Assembly (NCBI GenBank): GCA_009996515.1
Contig: JAACZV010000003.1
Location: forward strand, 62,001-126,000
Reading direction: 5' to 3'
From: Comamonadaceae bacterium
GTDB lineage: Bacteria; Pseudomonadota; Gammaproteobacteria; Burkholderiales; Burkholderiaceae_C
Length of the DNA: 64,000 nt
Under the pieces are notes generated by a model. That model saw only the letters and a list, made by a program, of their open reading frames with translations, was not told where the DNA came from and ran no database searches. The position numbers and the translations under genes are program-made. Shown here piece after piece: positions 53,085-63,662 of the stretch. Within the stretch, counting starts at the first letter, position 1; each line of letters starts with the position of its first letter.

Positions 53085-54899
53085 ATGGCTAGAACGTTGA
53101 AACGCCCCCGCTGGCAACGCAGCCTCGCGCTGCTGGCGCTGGCGTTGCTGGGCGGCGCGGCGGTGGCCTATGCCGCGTGGCGGCTGTCGCTGGACCTGGC
53201 GCTGGCCCAGACCCATGACGACGCCCAGCGCCATCTGCGCTTCGTGGCCCACGAGCTGAGCGGCGCGCTGGACAAGTACGAGGCCTTGCCGCAGGTGCTG
53301 GCCCGCCATCCGGCGCTGGCCGGCCTGCTGCAGCAGCCCGGCTCGCCGGCGCGCCGGGCCGAGGTCGACGCATTGCTGGAAGGCGTGGCCCGCGATGCCG
53401 CCGCCGCGGCCGTCTTCCTCATCGACGCCCGGGGCCAGGCGCTGGCGTCCAGCAACTGGCGCGACGCACAGAGCTTCGTTGGCCAGAACTACGCTTTCCG
53501 ACCCTATTTCCGCGACGCGCTGGCCCGCGGCAGCGGCCATTTCTATGCGCGTGGCTCCACCACCGGCACGCCGGGCTATTTCATCGCCCAGCGCCTGGCC
53601 GGCCCGGCCGCGGGCGTCGTCGTGCTCAAGGTCTCGCTGGACGAGATGGAGGCCAACTGGGCGCGCAGCGCCGGCGAGCTGATGCTGGCCGATGCGCGCG
53701 GCGTGGTGTTCCTGGCCAGCCGTCCCGAGTGGAAGTACCGCACGCTGCTGCCGCTGTCCGCCGTCGCGCGGGCCGAGCTGCGCGAGACCCAGCAGTACGG
53801 CGACCTGCCGCTGGCGCCGCTGGGGCGCCAGCTGGCCCGCCGCTCCGGCGAGCTGCGCGTGGAGCGCATCGCCACCGCGCCCGGCTGGCTGCGCGCGCTG
53901 ACCACCGAGCAGCCCGTCGAGGGCCGCGGCTGGACGCTGCTGTCCTTCACCGAGATCCGCGGCGCCGAGCAGATCGCCGCCGGCCGTGCCTGGGCCGCGG
54001 CGCTGGGCTGGGTGTCGCTGCTGCTGCTGCTGGCCTATCTGCAGCTGCGCCGCCGCCGCGCCCGCGAGCGCCTGGCCGCCCAGGGCGAGCTGCGCGCCGC
54101 CTACGACAGCCTGGAGGCGCGCATCGCGGCGCGCACGCGCGAACTGCAGGCACGCGTGGACGAGCTGCACCGCACCGAGCAGACGCTGCGCGCCACGCAG
54201 GACGAGCTGGTGCAGGCCGGCAAGCTGGCCGTGCTGGGCCAGCTGGCCGCCAGCATCACGCACGAGATCAACCAGCCGCTGGCGGCGCTGCGGGCGCTGA
54301 ACGACAACGCCCGCGTCTTCCTGGCGCGCGGCATGCAGGCCGATGCCGAGGGCAACCTGGACGCCATGGCCCAGCTCACGCAGCGCATCGCCGCCATCGT
54401 GGCCCAGCTCAAGGGTTTTGCGCGGCGCGACGAGCTGCGCGTGCAGCCCGTGCCGGTGGCCGCGGCCTTCGAGGCGGCGCTGGCCCTGGTGGGCGCCGAG
54501 GCCAGGCGCCGCCACGTCGGGCTGGACTGCCCGCCCGTGCCGCCGGGCCTGGCCGTGCTGGGCCAGCAGGTGCGCATCGAGCAGGTGCTGGTCAACCTGC
54601 TGCGCAACGGCATCGACGCCAGCGCCGAGGCCGGCGGCGGCACGGTGACGCTGCAAGCCGAGGTGGACGCCGGCGCCGGCCAGGCGCTGCTGCGCGTCAG
54701 CGACGACGGCCCCGGGCTCAGCGAGGACGTGCAGGCGCGCCTGTTCGAGCCCTTCTTCACGACCAAGCGCCGCGGCGAGGGCTTGGGCCTGGGGCTGTCC
54801 ATCTCCGCCTCCATCGCCAATGCGCTGGGCGGCTCGCTGCAGGGCGGCAACCGCGACGGCGGCGGCGCACAGTTCACGCTCAGGCTGCCGCTGGCCTGA
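53085..54899 (+). CDS. DctB/MifS-like sensor histidine kinase
   Basis: A 604-residue inner-membrane kinase. A first membrane helix at about 13-34 is followed by a periplasmic sensor region (35-300, with the PAS-like DARGQALASSNWRDAQSFVG and FRPYFRDALARGSGHFYARG blocks typical of DctB). A second helix lies near 305-325, then a coiled coil. The phosphorylated His is His393 in SITHEINQPLAALRAL, and HATPase motifs include NLLRNGIDAS, DDGPGLSED and GLGLGLSIS. It probably senses a dicarboxylate, most likely alpha-ketoglutarate from its position beside the kgtP-like gene. Confidence 0.88.
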   Translation: MARTLKRPRWQRSLALLALALLGGAAVAYAAWRLSLDLALAQTHDDAQRHLRFVAHELSGALDKYEALPQVLARHPALAGLLQQPGSPARRAEVDALLEGVARDAAAAAVFLIDARGQALASSNWRDAQSFVGQNYAFRPYFRDALARGSGHFYARGSTTGTPGYFIAQRLAGPAAGVVVLKVSLDEMEANWARSAGELMLADARGVVFLASRPEWKYRTLLPLSAVARAELRETQQYGDLPLAPLGRQLARRSGELRVERIATAPGWLRALTTEQPVEGRGWTLLSFTEIRGAEQIAAGRAWAAALGWVSLLLLLAYLQLRRRRARERLAAQGELRAAYDSLEARIAARTRELQARVDELHRTEQTLRATQDELVQAGKLAVLGQLAASITHEINQPLAALRALNDNARVFLARGMQADAEGNLDAMAQLTQRIAAIVAQLKGFARRDELRVQPVPVAAAFEAALALVGAEARRRHVGLDCPPVPPGLAVLGQQVRIEQVLVNLLRNGIDASAEAGGGTVTLQAEVDAGAGQALLRVSDDGPGLSEDVQARLFEPFFTTKRRGEGLGLGLSISASIANALGGSLQGGNRDGGGAQFTLRLPLA

Positions 54900-54914
54900 T
54901 CGCCCGACAATGCC

Positions 54915-56272
<1,358 letters not shown>

Positions 56273-56288
<16 letters not shown>

Positions 56289-57322
56289 GCCGCGCGCGCC
56301 ACGACGCGCACCGGGCGCCCCACCGCCTCGCGGGCGCGCAACTGCCCGCAGCCGCCCTCGACGTCCTGGCCGGCGGAGTCGCGCAGCTTGGTCAGCACGC
56401 CGCGACGGCTCAGCTCGGCGGCGATGGCCCGCGCCCGCTCCCAGCTCGGCCGCGTGAAGGGCAGGCCGGGGGCGCTGTTGAAGGGGATCATGTTCAAGAG
56501 GCCGTAGCGGCCCTGCAGCAGGCGCACGATGCCGTCCAGCTCCTCGGCGCCGTCGTTGACGCCGTCCAGCAGCGTCCATTGGTACTGGACTGGATAGCCG
56601 CTGGCGCGGCCATAGGCATCGGCGGCGTCAACGAGTTGCTCAGGCGTGAGCCGCGGCGCGCGCGGCAGCAGCTCGGCGCGCTTGGCGGCGTCCGTCGTGT
56701 GCAGCGACAGCGCCAGCGCCGGGCGCACCTCGGCCTGGTTCAGCGCCGCGAAGGCGCGCTCGTCGCCCACCGTGGAGAACACCAGCTGCTTGTGCGCGAA
56801 GCCGCCCTCGCGGCCCAGCAGCGTGATCGCGTCCAGCACGTTGGCCAGGTTGTGCGAGGGCTCGCCCATGCCCATGAACACCACCTTCTTCAGTCGCGGG
56901 TTCTTGCGCCGCGCGAGCACCACCTGGGCCACGATCTCCGCGCTGCCGACCTGGCGGATCAGGCCGTCCACGCCGGTCATGCAGAAGCGGCAGCCCACCG
57001 CGCAGCCCACCTGGCTGGACACGCAGACGCCGTCGCGCGGCAGCAGCACGGTCTCCACGGTCTGGCCGTCGGCCAGGCCCAGCAGCAGCCGGGCCGACGC
57101 GCCGTCGCCGCCGGCATGCTCGCTGCGCAGCGCCACGAGCCCTTCCAGCTCGGCCATCAGCCCCGGCAGCGCCTCGAACACGGCCTTGGGTAGCCAGCCC
57201 TGCAGCGGCTGCCTGCCGGCGTCCAGCGGCAAGGCCTGCACCCAGTGGCGCAGCACGCGGGACTCATGGGCGGGATTGGCGCCCAGCGCGCGCAGGCGCT
57301 GGCGGAAGTCGGAGATCAGCAT
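56273..57322 (-). CDS. Short RlmN-like radical SAM RNA methyltransferase
   Basis: A 349-residue protein from the ATG at 57322. The radical SAM cluster cysteines are Cys107, Cys111 and Cys114 in CVSSQVGCAVGCRFCMTG. FMGMGEPSHNLANVLDAI and ALSLHTTDAAKR match RlmN/Cfr, and the C-terminal DVEGGCGQL contains the Cys expected to be methylated in the mechanism. It is shorter than E. coli RlmN (384), mainly at the N-terminus. In Burkholderiales the housekeeping rlmN usually lies near ndk and ispG, so this may be a second, divergent enzyme with another RNA target. Confidence 0.78.
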
Positions 57323-57381
57323 GACCACGCGATTGTCCCCGCAGCCGCCCAGGCGACAGCGCGCGTCAGGCTGCGGGACTA

Positions 57382-57402
57382 TCCTGGAGCGAAACTCCAG
57401 GA
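57382..57402 (+). promoter_or_regulatory. Hairpin hiding the ribosome-binding site of the class II aldolase gene
   Basis: TCCTGGAG-CGAAA-CTCCAGGA is a perfect 8-bp stem. Its right arm contains most of the SD sequence AGGAG (57399-57403), which lies five bases ahead of the ATG at 57409. If formed in the mRNA it would limit translation, so a temperature, protein or small-RNA switch is possible. Confidence 0.5.
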
Positions 57403-57408
57403 GACAGC

Positions 57409-58158
57409 ATGGCCCGCCCCGCCCACATCGGCCCCGAGGAATGGGCCGTCCGCTGCGACCTCGCGGCGCTGTACCGCCTCGCCGCGCTGCACGGCTGGGA
57501 CGACCTCATCTTCACCCACATCTCGGCGCGCGTGCCGGGCCCCGAGCATCACTTCCTGATCAACCCCTACGGGATGATGTTCGAGGAGATCACGGCCAGC
57601 AGCCTCGTGAAGGTGGACAAGGCCGGCGAGAAGGTCCAGCCCAGCGACTACGACGTCAACCCGGCCGGCTTCATCATCCATAGCGCCGTGCACGAGGCGC
57701 GCGAGGACGCGCGCTTCGTCATGCACCTGCACACGGTGGCCGGCGTGGCCGTCAGCGCGCAGCGCGAGGGCCTGCTGCCGATCTCGCAGCACAGCCTGTT
57801 CCCGCTGGCCTCGCTGAGCTATCACGACTACGAAGGCGTGGCGCTCAACCCCGACGAGAAGGCCCGCCTCGTCGCCGACCTCGGCGCCACCTCGCTGATG
57901 CTGCTGCGCAACCACGGACTGCTGACGCTGGGCCGCAGCGCGGCCGACACCTTCCTGAAGATGTTCATGCTGCAGCGCGCCTGCGAGATCCAGATCGCGG
58001 CCCAGGCCGGCGGGGCCGAGCTGATCCGCATCCCCGCGCCCATCCTGGCCGGCGTGCGCGCGGCGGGCGAGAAGGTCATGCGCGGCAGCGGCGCCGAACT
58101 GGCCTGGCCGGGGCTGCTGCGGCGGCTGGCACGCAGGAATCCCGGCCACGACGGCTGA
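57409..58158 (+). CDS. Class II aldolase/adducin-family protein
   Basis: A 249-residue protein. The family zinc ligands are visible as MHLHTVAG (HxH near 105) and NHGLLTLG (His near 168). DLIFTHISARVPG and FLINPYGMMFEEITASSL are the N-terminal hallmark stretches. The set fits adducin-type class II aldolases, which include sugar-phosphate aldolases and decarboxylase-like enzymes. Substrate unknown. The leader carries a hairpin over its SD. Confidence 0.87.
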   Translation: MARPAHIGPEEWAVRCDLAALYRLAALHGWDDLIFTHISARVPGPEHHFLINPYGMMFEEITASSLVKVDKAGEKVQPSDYDVNPAGFIIHSAVHEAREDARFVMHLHTVAGVAVSAQREGLLPISQHSLFPLASLSYHDYEGVALNPDEKARLVADLGATSLMLLRNHGLLTLGRSAADTFLKMFMLQRACEIQIAAQAGGAELIRIPAPILAGVRAAGEKVMRGSGAELAWPGLLRRLARRNPGHDG

Positions 58159-58222
58159 GACGCCGGGCCGGCCGCGGCTCATGGGCTAAGCTTCAGGGTT
58201 TACCAGTATGCGCGCCCTGCCT

Positions 58223-59740
58223 ATGTCCGTCACCTCCCGCATCCAGCATGAAGGCCTGCGCCAGCGCCTGATGACCGCGGAGGCCGCGGCGGAGTTGATC
58301 CCGTCGGGTGCCAACGTCGGCATGAGCGGCTTCACCGGCGCCGGCTACCCCAAGGCCGTGCCGCAGGCGCTCGCCGCGCGCATCGGCCGCCTCCATGCCG
58401 AGGGCCGGGGCTTTCGCATCGGGCTGTGGACCGGCGCCTCGACGGCGCCCGAGCTCGACGGCGCACTGGCCCAGGTCGACGGCGTCGGCCTGCGCATGCC
58501 CTTCCAGAGCGACCCGGTCGGCCGTGCGCGCATCAACGCCGGCGAGATGGAGTACACCGACATCCACCTGGGCCAGGTGGCGCAGTACGTGTGGTTCGGC
58601 TACTTCGGCAAGCTGGACGTCGCGGTCGTCGAGGTGGCCGGCATCCTGCCGGACGGGCGGCTGATCCCGTCCACGTCGGTGGGCAACAACAAGACCTGGC
58701 TGGACCAGGCCGACAAGATCATCCTCGAGGTCAACCGCCGTGTGCCCGCCGCGATGGAGGGCATGCATGACGTCTACTACGGCACCGCGCTGCCGCCGCA
58801 CCGCAAGCCCATCCCGATCACGGCGCCCGACCAGCGCATCGGCGAGGCCTATCTGCACTGCGACCTGAGCAAGGTCGTCGCCGTCGTCGAGACCGACCAG
58901 CCCGACCGCAACTCCGCGTTCGCCGAGCCGGACGCCGTCTCGCAGGCCATTGCCGGCCACCTGCTCGAGTTCCTGCAGCACGAGGTCGCGCGCGGCCGGC
59001 TGTCGCCGGAGCTGCTGCCGCTGCAGTCTGGCGTGGGCAACACGGCCAACGCGGTGCTGGCCGGCCTCAACAAGGGCCCGTTCGAGCGCCTCACCGCCTT
59101 CACCGAGGTGCTGCAGGACGGCATGCTGGACATGCTGGCCAGCGGCAAGCTGGCGTCGGCATCGGCCACGGCGCTGTCGCTCAGCCCGGCGGCGCAGGCG
59201 CGTTTCGAGCGCGACCTGGATTTCTACCGCCAGCGCATCGTGCTGCGGCCGCAGGAGATCAGCAACCACCCGGAGCTGATCCGCCGGCTGGGCGTCATCG
59301 CGATGAACGCGATGATCGAGTGCGACATCTACGGCAACGTGAACTCCACGCACGTGATGGGCTCCAGCATCATGAACGGCATCGGCGGCTCGGGCGACTT
59401 CGCCCGCAACGCCTACCTGTCCATCTTCATGACGCCGTCGGTCGCCAAGGGCGGCGCGATCTCCTGCATCGTGCCCATGGTCAGCCACGTGGACAACACC
59501 GAGCACGACGTGCAGGTCATCGTCACCGAGCAGGGCCTGGCGGACCTGCGCGGCCTGTCGCCCAAGGCGCGCGCCGCGCTGGTCATCGAGCGCTGCGCCC
59601 ACCCCGACTACCGGCCGCTGCTGCGCGACTACTTCGAGCGCGCCCGCCGCGGCGCGCCGGGCCAGCACACGCCCCATCTGCTGGGCGAAGCCTTCGCCTG
59701 GCACCAGCGCTACCTGCAGCAGGGGCGCATGCTGCCGTGA
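58223..59740 (+). CDS. Acetyl-CoA hydrolase/succinyl-CoA:acetate CoA-transferase family protein
   Basis: A 505-residue protein; the ATG at 58223 (MSVTSRIQHEGL) is favoured, and one at 58208 would add five residues. NVGMSGFTGAGYPKAVP, SGVGNTANAVLAGLN and the TEVLQDGML block with the likely catalytic Glu are typical of the family that exchanges CoA between succinyl-CoA and acetate or propionate. SSIMNGIGGSGDFARNAY and HDVQVIVTEQGLADLRG near the end are also conserved. The gene stands alone, with no sbm/scp partners in view. Confidence 0.88.
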   Translation: MSVTSRIQHEGLRQRLMTAEAAAELIPSGANVGMSGFTGAGYPKAVPQALAARIGRLHAEGRGFRIGLWTGASTAPELDGALAQVDGVGLRMPFQSDPVGRARINAGEMEYTDIHLGQVAQYVWFGYFGKLDVAVVEVAGILPDGRLIPSTSVGNNKTWLDQADKIILEVNRRVPAAMEGMHDVYYGTALPPHRKPIPITAPDQRIGEAYLHCDLSKVVAVVETDQPDRNSAFAEPDAVSQAIAGHLLEFLQHEVARGRLSPELLPLQSGVGNTANAVLAGLNKGPFERLTAFTEVLQDGMLDMLASGKLASASATALSLSPAAQARFERDLDFYRQRIVLRPQEISNHPELIRRLGVIAMNAMIECDIYGNVNSTHVMGSSIMNGIGGSGDFARNAYLSIFMTPSVAKGGAISCIVPMVSHVDNTEHDVQVIVTEQGLADLRGLSPKARAALVIERCAHPDYRPLLRDYFERARRGAPGQHTPHLLGEAFAWHQRYLQQGRMLP

Positions 59741-59798
59741 ATGTCCGTGGCCGGCCCGGGGGCCGGCCGCCGTGCCGCTGCGTTTTCGCCTCACCGCC

Positions 59799-60746
59799 AT
59801 GATTCTTCGCGACAGGCCCTCCGGGGTCGAGCTCTTCTTCATCTTGCGCGGCTCCATCCTGGGGCGCATCCGCGGGGTGCTGCTCGCCAACATCCTGCTG
59901 GCCGTCGTCGTCACGCTGGCGCACCACGCGCTGGCCAGCCACAACGCGGTGCTGGTCTCGACCATCCCGTTCACGCTGATGGGCCTGCCGCTGGCCATCT
60001 TCCTGGGATTTCGCAACAGCGCCTGCTATGACCGCTTCTGGGAGGCGCGCAAGCTCTGGGGCGAGCTGCTGCTGCGCTCGCGCAGCCTGGCCCGCCAGGT
60101 GCTCCACCTGGGCGAGCATCCCACCGCGCTGGCCGATCCGCGCGACCTGAGCGACGTGCGCGTGCGCATGGTGCTGCGCGCGGCCGCCTTCTGCACCAGC
60201 CTCAAGCAGCTGCTGCGCGACCAGCCCGCCGACGACAGCGGGCTGGACGGCCTGCTGCGTACTACCGAGCGCGAAGGGCTGGCGAAGGCGCGCAACCGCC
60301 CGGCCGCGCTGATGATGAACATGGGCGCCGACCTCGCCCAGTGCCGCCGCGAGGGCCGCTACGACAGCCTGAGCACGATGCAGATCGACCACACGCTGTC
60401 GGCGCTGACGGCGGCGGCGGCCAGCTGCGAGCGCATCCGCAACACGCCGCTGCCGTTTTCGTACTCGCTGCTGCTGCACCGCACGGCCTATCTGTACTGC
60501 TTCCTGCTGCCGTTCGGCCTGGTGGATTCCATCGGCCTGATGACGCCGCTGGTCGTGGCCATCGTCGCCTACACCTTCTTCGGCCTGGACGCGCTGGGTG
60601 ACGAAATCGAGGAGCCGTTCGGCACCTCGGCCAACGACCTGGCGCTGGACGCCATCTGCCGCGGCATCGAAATCGACCTGCGCGAGGCGCTGGGCGACCC
60701 GGCGCCGCCGCCGGCGCTGCGGCCGGTGGACTACCTGCTGCTTTAA
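59799..60746 (+). CDS. Bestrophin-family channel (YneE-like)
   Basis: A 315-residue membrane protein starting at the ATG at 59799 (MILRDRPSGVELFFILRGS), which gives the family's usual beginning. FTLMGLPLAIFLGFRNSACYDRFWEARKLWG is the conserved core (the stretch around residues 58-88), and IRNTPLPFSYSLLLHRT follows in the second half. Bacterial members form pentameric ion channels. Partner unknown. Confidence 0.87.
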   Translation: MILRDRPSGVELFFILRGSILGRIRGVLLANILLAVVVTLAHHALASHNAVLVSTIPFTLMGLPLAIFLGFRNSACYDRFWEARKLWGELLLRSRSLARQVLHLGEHPTALADPRDLSDVRVRMVLRAAAFCTSLKQLLRDQPADDSGLDGLLRTTEREGLAKARNRPAALMMNMGADLAQCRREGRYDSLSTMQIDHTLSALTAAAASCERIRNTPLPFSYSLLLHRTAYLYCFLLPFGLVDSIGLMTPLVVAIVAYTFFGLDALGDEIEEPFGTSANDLALDAICRGIEIDLREALGDPAPPPALRPVDYLLL

Positions 60747-60753
60747 TGCCGCC

Positions 60754-61467
60754 ATGAACACAGACGCGCGCAGCCCGCGCTGCTATGCCCTGGTGCCGGC
60801 CGCCGGCATCGGCGAGCGCTCCGGGGCCGGCATTCCCAAGCAATATGTCGAGATCGCCGGCCGGCCCCTGCTGGCCCACACGCTGGCCGCGCTGGCGGCG
60901 GTGCCGCGCCTCGCGCAGACGCTGGTGGTGCTGTCGCCGGCCGACGACCGCTTCGAGGCGGCCCTGCCGGACTACACCGGCTGGGCGGCGCGCGTGGGCG
61001 GCGCCAGCCGCGCCGACAGTGTGCTGGGCGGCCTGGCCGAACTGCGCCGCCGCGGCGCGGGTGATGACGACTGGGTGCTGGTGCACGACGCCGCGCGCTG
61101 CCTGCTGCGGCCCGAGTGGGTGGATGCCCTCATCGACGCCTGCGAGCATGACGCCGTCGGCGGCCTGCTGGCCCAGCCCGTCGCCGACACGCTCAAGGCC
61201 GGCGATGCGGGCGGTCGTGTCACCGCCACCGTGGACCGCCGCGACAAATGGGCCGCGCAGACGCCGCAGATGTTCCGCCTGGGCCTGATCGAGCAGGCCT
61301 TGACGGCCATGGGTGCGGCCGCCACCGACGAGGCCAGCGCCGTCGAGGCGCTGGGCCTGGCGCCGCGGCTGGTGCGGGCCTCCATGGCCAATTTCAAGGT
61401 GACCTGGCCGGAGGACTTCGAGCTCGCGGGGCGCTGGCTTTACCAGGTGGGCCCCAGCAGCAGATAG
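60754..61467 (+). CDS. ispD: 2-C-methyl-D-erythritol 4-phosphate cytidylyltransferase
   Basis: A 237-residue MEP-pathway enzyme transferring CMP to methylerythritol phosphate. The CTP-binding [17 protein letters not shown] (15-31), [24 protein letters not shown] and [10 protein letters not shown] motifs are all present. Its last 28 bases overlap the 3' end of the patatin-like autotransporter gene on the opposite strand. ispF, normally next, is separated by that gene. Confidence 0.95.
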   Translation: MNTDARSPRCYALVPAAGIGERSGAGIPKQYVEIAGRPLLAHTLAALAAVPRLAQTLVVLSPADDRFEAALPDYTGWAARVGGASRADSVLGGLAELRRRGAGDDDWVLVHDAARCLLRPEWVDALIDACEHDAVGGLLAQPVADTLKAGDAGGRVTATVDRRDKWAAQTPQMFRLGLIEQALTAMGAAATDEASAVEALGLAPRLVRASMANFKVTWPEDFELAGRWLYQVGPSSR

Positions 61468-63626
61468 GCCGAGGTGTCGCCGCCGCGCGTGCTGCCCAGC
61501 GCCAGGAAGAAGGGGCCGAAGCGCGTGTCCACGCTGAGGAAGCCGCTGGCCGCCTGGCGCCAGCCGCTGCGCGGCAGGTTGGAGAGCTTGAGCCCCGCGC
61601 CGCTGCCGACCGCGCCCGTCTCCAGCGAGAAGCCGATGCGCACCGCGCCGCCCAGGCCCACGGGCATCTCGCCGATGCGCCGCGCCATGACGAGGCGGGT
61701 CAGCGCCATGTTCTCGCCCACCAGCGAGCCGTCCGGCGTGCCGGACAGGCGCAGATAGCCGCCCAGCGAGCGCGTCTGGCCGCGCTCGGCATGGGCCACC
61801 TCGCCGTACAGCTGGCCGGCCCATTCGCCCAGGCGGAAGGCCGCCAGGCCCAGCAGCGAGGCGTTGATGACGCGGGGCTCGCCGCGCGGATGCAGCCATT
61901 CGATGCGCGCCGTGGTCCACTGGCCGCGGCTGGGGAAGGCCAGCGAGTCCAGCGTGTCGGTGTGCAGCTCCAGGTATTGCTGGCCATAGGACTGCGAGCG
62001 CCGGCCGTTCTCGGGCGTGACGGGCAGCACCACCTCGTCGTTGGCGCGCAGCCGGCCCGCGCCGAGGCGCAGGTCGCCCAGGCCGGCGATGCGGTAGCCC
62101 AGCTCCAGCTGGGCGCTGGTCAGGCTGCTGGACAGGCGCAGCGCGCGCTGGCCCTGGTCGAAGACATCGTTGCTGCCGGCCGTGTAGGCCAGGCGGGCCG
62201 CGCCGAACCAGCGCGAGCCCGGGCCCAGCGGCTGGTAGAACTCGCTGTTGAGGCCGCGCGTGGAGCCGATGCGCGCGATGCTGCGCAGCTCGGCGCCCCA
62301 GGGGTTGAGCCAGTTCGCGACATGCATGGCGACCAGCGAATAGCTGCTGGCGTCGGCGAAGTTGCTGTAGAGCTCCAGGCCCAGCCGCACCCGGCTGGCG
62401 GCCCAGTCGGCCTCGGTGAGCCGGAAGCCGACGCTGCGCCGGCCGTCGCGGTCGTCGACGTCGGTCTCGATGCGCTCGAAGTCGCCCATGCCGTCCAGGC
62501 GCTCGACGGCGCGGTTCAGCTCCGCCCGGCCCACGGCGTCTCCCGGCCGCAGCGCCAGTTCGGCGCGCAAGGCCTCGGGGTTGACGCGCTGGGCGCCGCT
62601 GAACGTCAGCTCCGCCAGCGGCAGCGCGCCCAGCGCCGCCTCGGGCTGGCCCAGGCGGCGGGCCTGCAGCGTGGCTTGGGGCCCGGGGGCGGACAGCGCC
62701 GCCAGCCGCTCGCCGGCCGCCAGCGCGGCGCGGCGGCCGGTGGCGATGGCCTCGTCGGCGCGCTGGAAGTCCATGAAGCCCATGCCCGGCAGGTCGGGGT
62801 CGATGACGATGTCCCGCCGTTGCAGCTCGCGCAGCGAGCGCTGCACGTTCTGCTCGGTCAGGATCTGCAGCATCTGGTTGGCCACCGTGACGGCGCTGGT
62901 GATCTCGCGGTCTTCCAGCAGCGGCGTGCCGACGTTGACGGCGATGACGATGTCGGCGCCGAGCTGGCGCGCGATGTCTATGGGCAGGTTGCGCACCAGG
63001 CCGCCGTCCACGCGCGGCCGGCCGCCCACGCGCAGCGGCGCGAACACGCCGGGCACGGCCATGGAGGCGCGCAAGGCCTCGAACAGCGGCGTGTCGGCCT
63101 GGTCCAGCATGGCGCCGGACAACAGGTCCGTCGCGATGGCGCGGAAGGGGATGGGCAGCCGGCGCAGCGGGTCGTCGGTGCGCGTGGCGGGCAGCAGCGA
63201 GGACAGCGTGGCCTCCAGCTGGCCGTTGGCCGCCGCGCCGCCGGGCAGCATGACGCCGCGCTGCAGGTCGAAGCCGAACTCGATGCGCGAGGGCAGGCGT
63301 TCGTCGTCCTCGCGGCGGCGCACGGACAGGCGGTCGCGCGCCGGGCGGTCGGCCAGGATGGCGTTCCAGTTGGCGCTCTTGACCAGCGCTTCCAGCTCGT
63401 CGACGCTGCGCCCGGCGGCATAGGCCCCGCCGACCACGGCGCCCATGCTGGTGCCGACGATGAGGTCCACCGGCACCTGCATCTCCTCCAGCACGCGCAG
63501 CACGCCGATATGGGCCAGGCCGCGGGCGCCGCCGCCGGACAGCACCAGGCCGATCTTGGGGCGGGGCGGCTCGGCGGCCAGCGCGGCGCCGGTGACCAGG
63601 CACAGAAGCAGGAGCAGGCGTTTCAT
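61440..63626 (-). CDS. Patatin-like outer-membrane phospholipase, PlpD-type (type Vd) autotransporter
   Basis: A 728-residue protein from the ATG at 63626, with signal peptide 1-18. The patatin domain shows GGGARG (31-36), the nucleophile GTSMG with Ser60, and DGG with Asp207, completing a Ser-Asp dyad. A POTRA-like region follows at about 345-420 ([20 protein letters not shown]), then a C-terminal beta-barrel rich in alternating aromatic strands and ending in Trp, the typical outer-membrane signal. This is the architecture of PlpD of P. aeruginosa, which releases or displays a phospholipase A1-like domain. It sits between ispD and ispF on the opposite strand. Confidence 0.87.
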   Translation of the reverse strand: MKRLLLLLCLVTGAALAAEPPRPKIGLVLSGGGARGLAHIGVLRVLEEMQVPVDLIVGTSMGAVVGGAYAAGRSVDELEALVKSANWNAILADRPARDRLSVRRREDDERLPSRIEFGFDLQRGVMLPGGAAANGQLEATLSSLLPATRTDDPLRRLPIPFRAIATDLLSGAMLDQADTPLFEALRASMAVPGVFAPLRVGGRPRVDGGLVRNLPIDIARQLGADIVIAVNVGTPLLEDREITSAVTVANQMLQILTEQNVQRSLRELQRRDIVIDPDLPGMGFMDFQRADEAIATGRRAALAAGERLAALSAPGPQATLQARRLGQPEAALGALPLAELTFSGAQRVNPEALRAELALRPGDAVGRAELNRAVERLDGMGDFERIETDVDDRDGRRSVGFRLTEADWAASRVRLGLELYSNFADASSYSLVAMHVANWLNPWGAELRSIARIGSTRGLNSEFYQPLGPGSRWFGAARLAYTAGSNDVFDQGQRALRLSSSLTSAQLELGYRIAGLGDLRLGAGRLRANDEVVLPVTPENGRRSQSYGQQYLELHTDTLDSLAFPSRGQWTTARIEWLHPRGEPRVINASLLGLAAFRLGEWAGQLYGEVAHAERGQTRSLGGYLRLSGTPDGSLVGENMALTRLVMARRIGEMPVGLGGAVRIGFSLETGAVGSGAGLKLSNLPRSGWRQAASGFLSVDTRFGPFFLALGSTRGGDTSAYLLLGPTW

Positions 63627-63662
63627 GGCGGGCGCACGATAGCAGGAGGCGACAATGCCGGC

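Noticed and set aside
60262-63603. Minus-strand open frame of 1113 codons
   Set aside because: It crosses ispD and the bestrophin gene antisense and lies out of frame with the patatin-like gene; composition is Pro/Arg/Ala-rich with no motifs.
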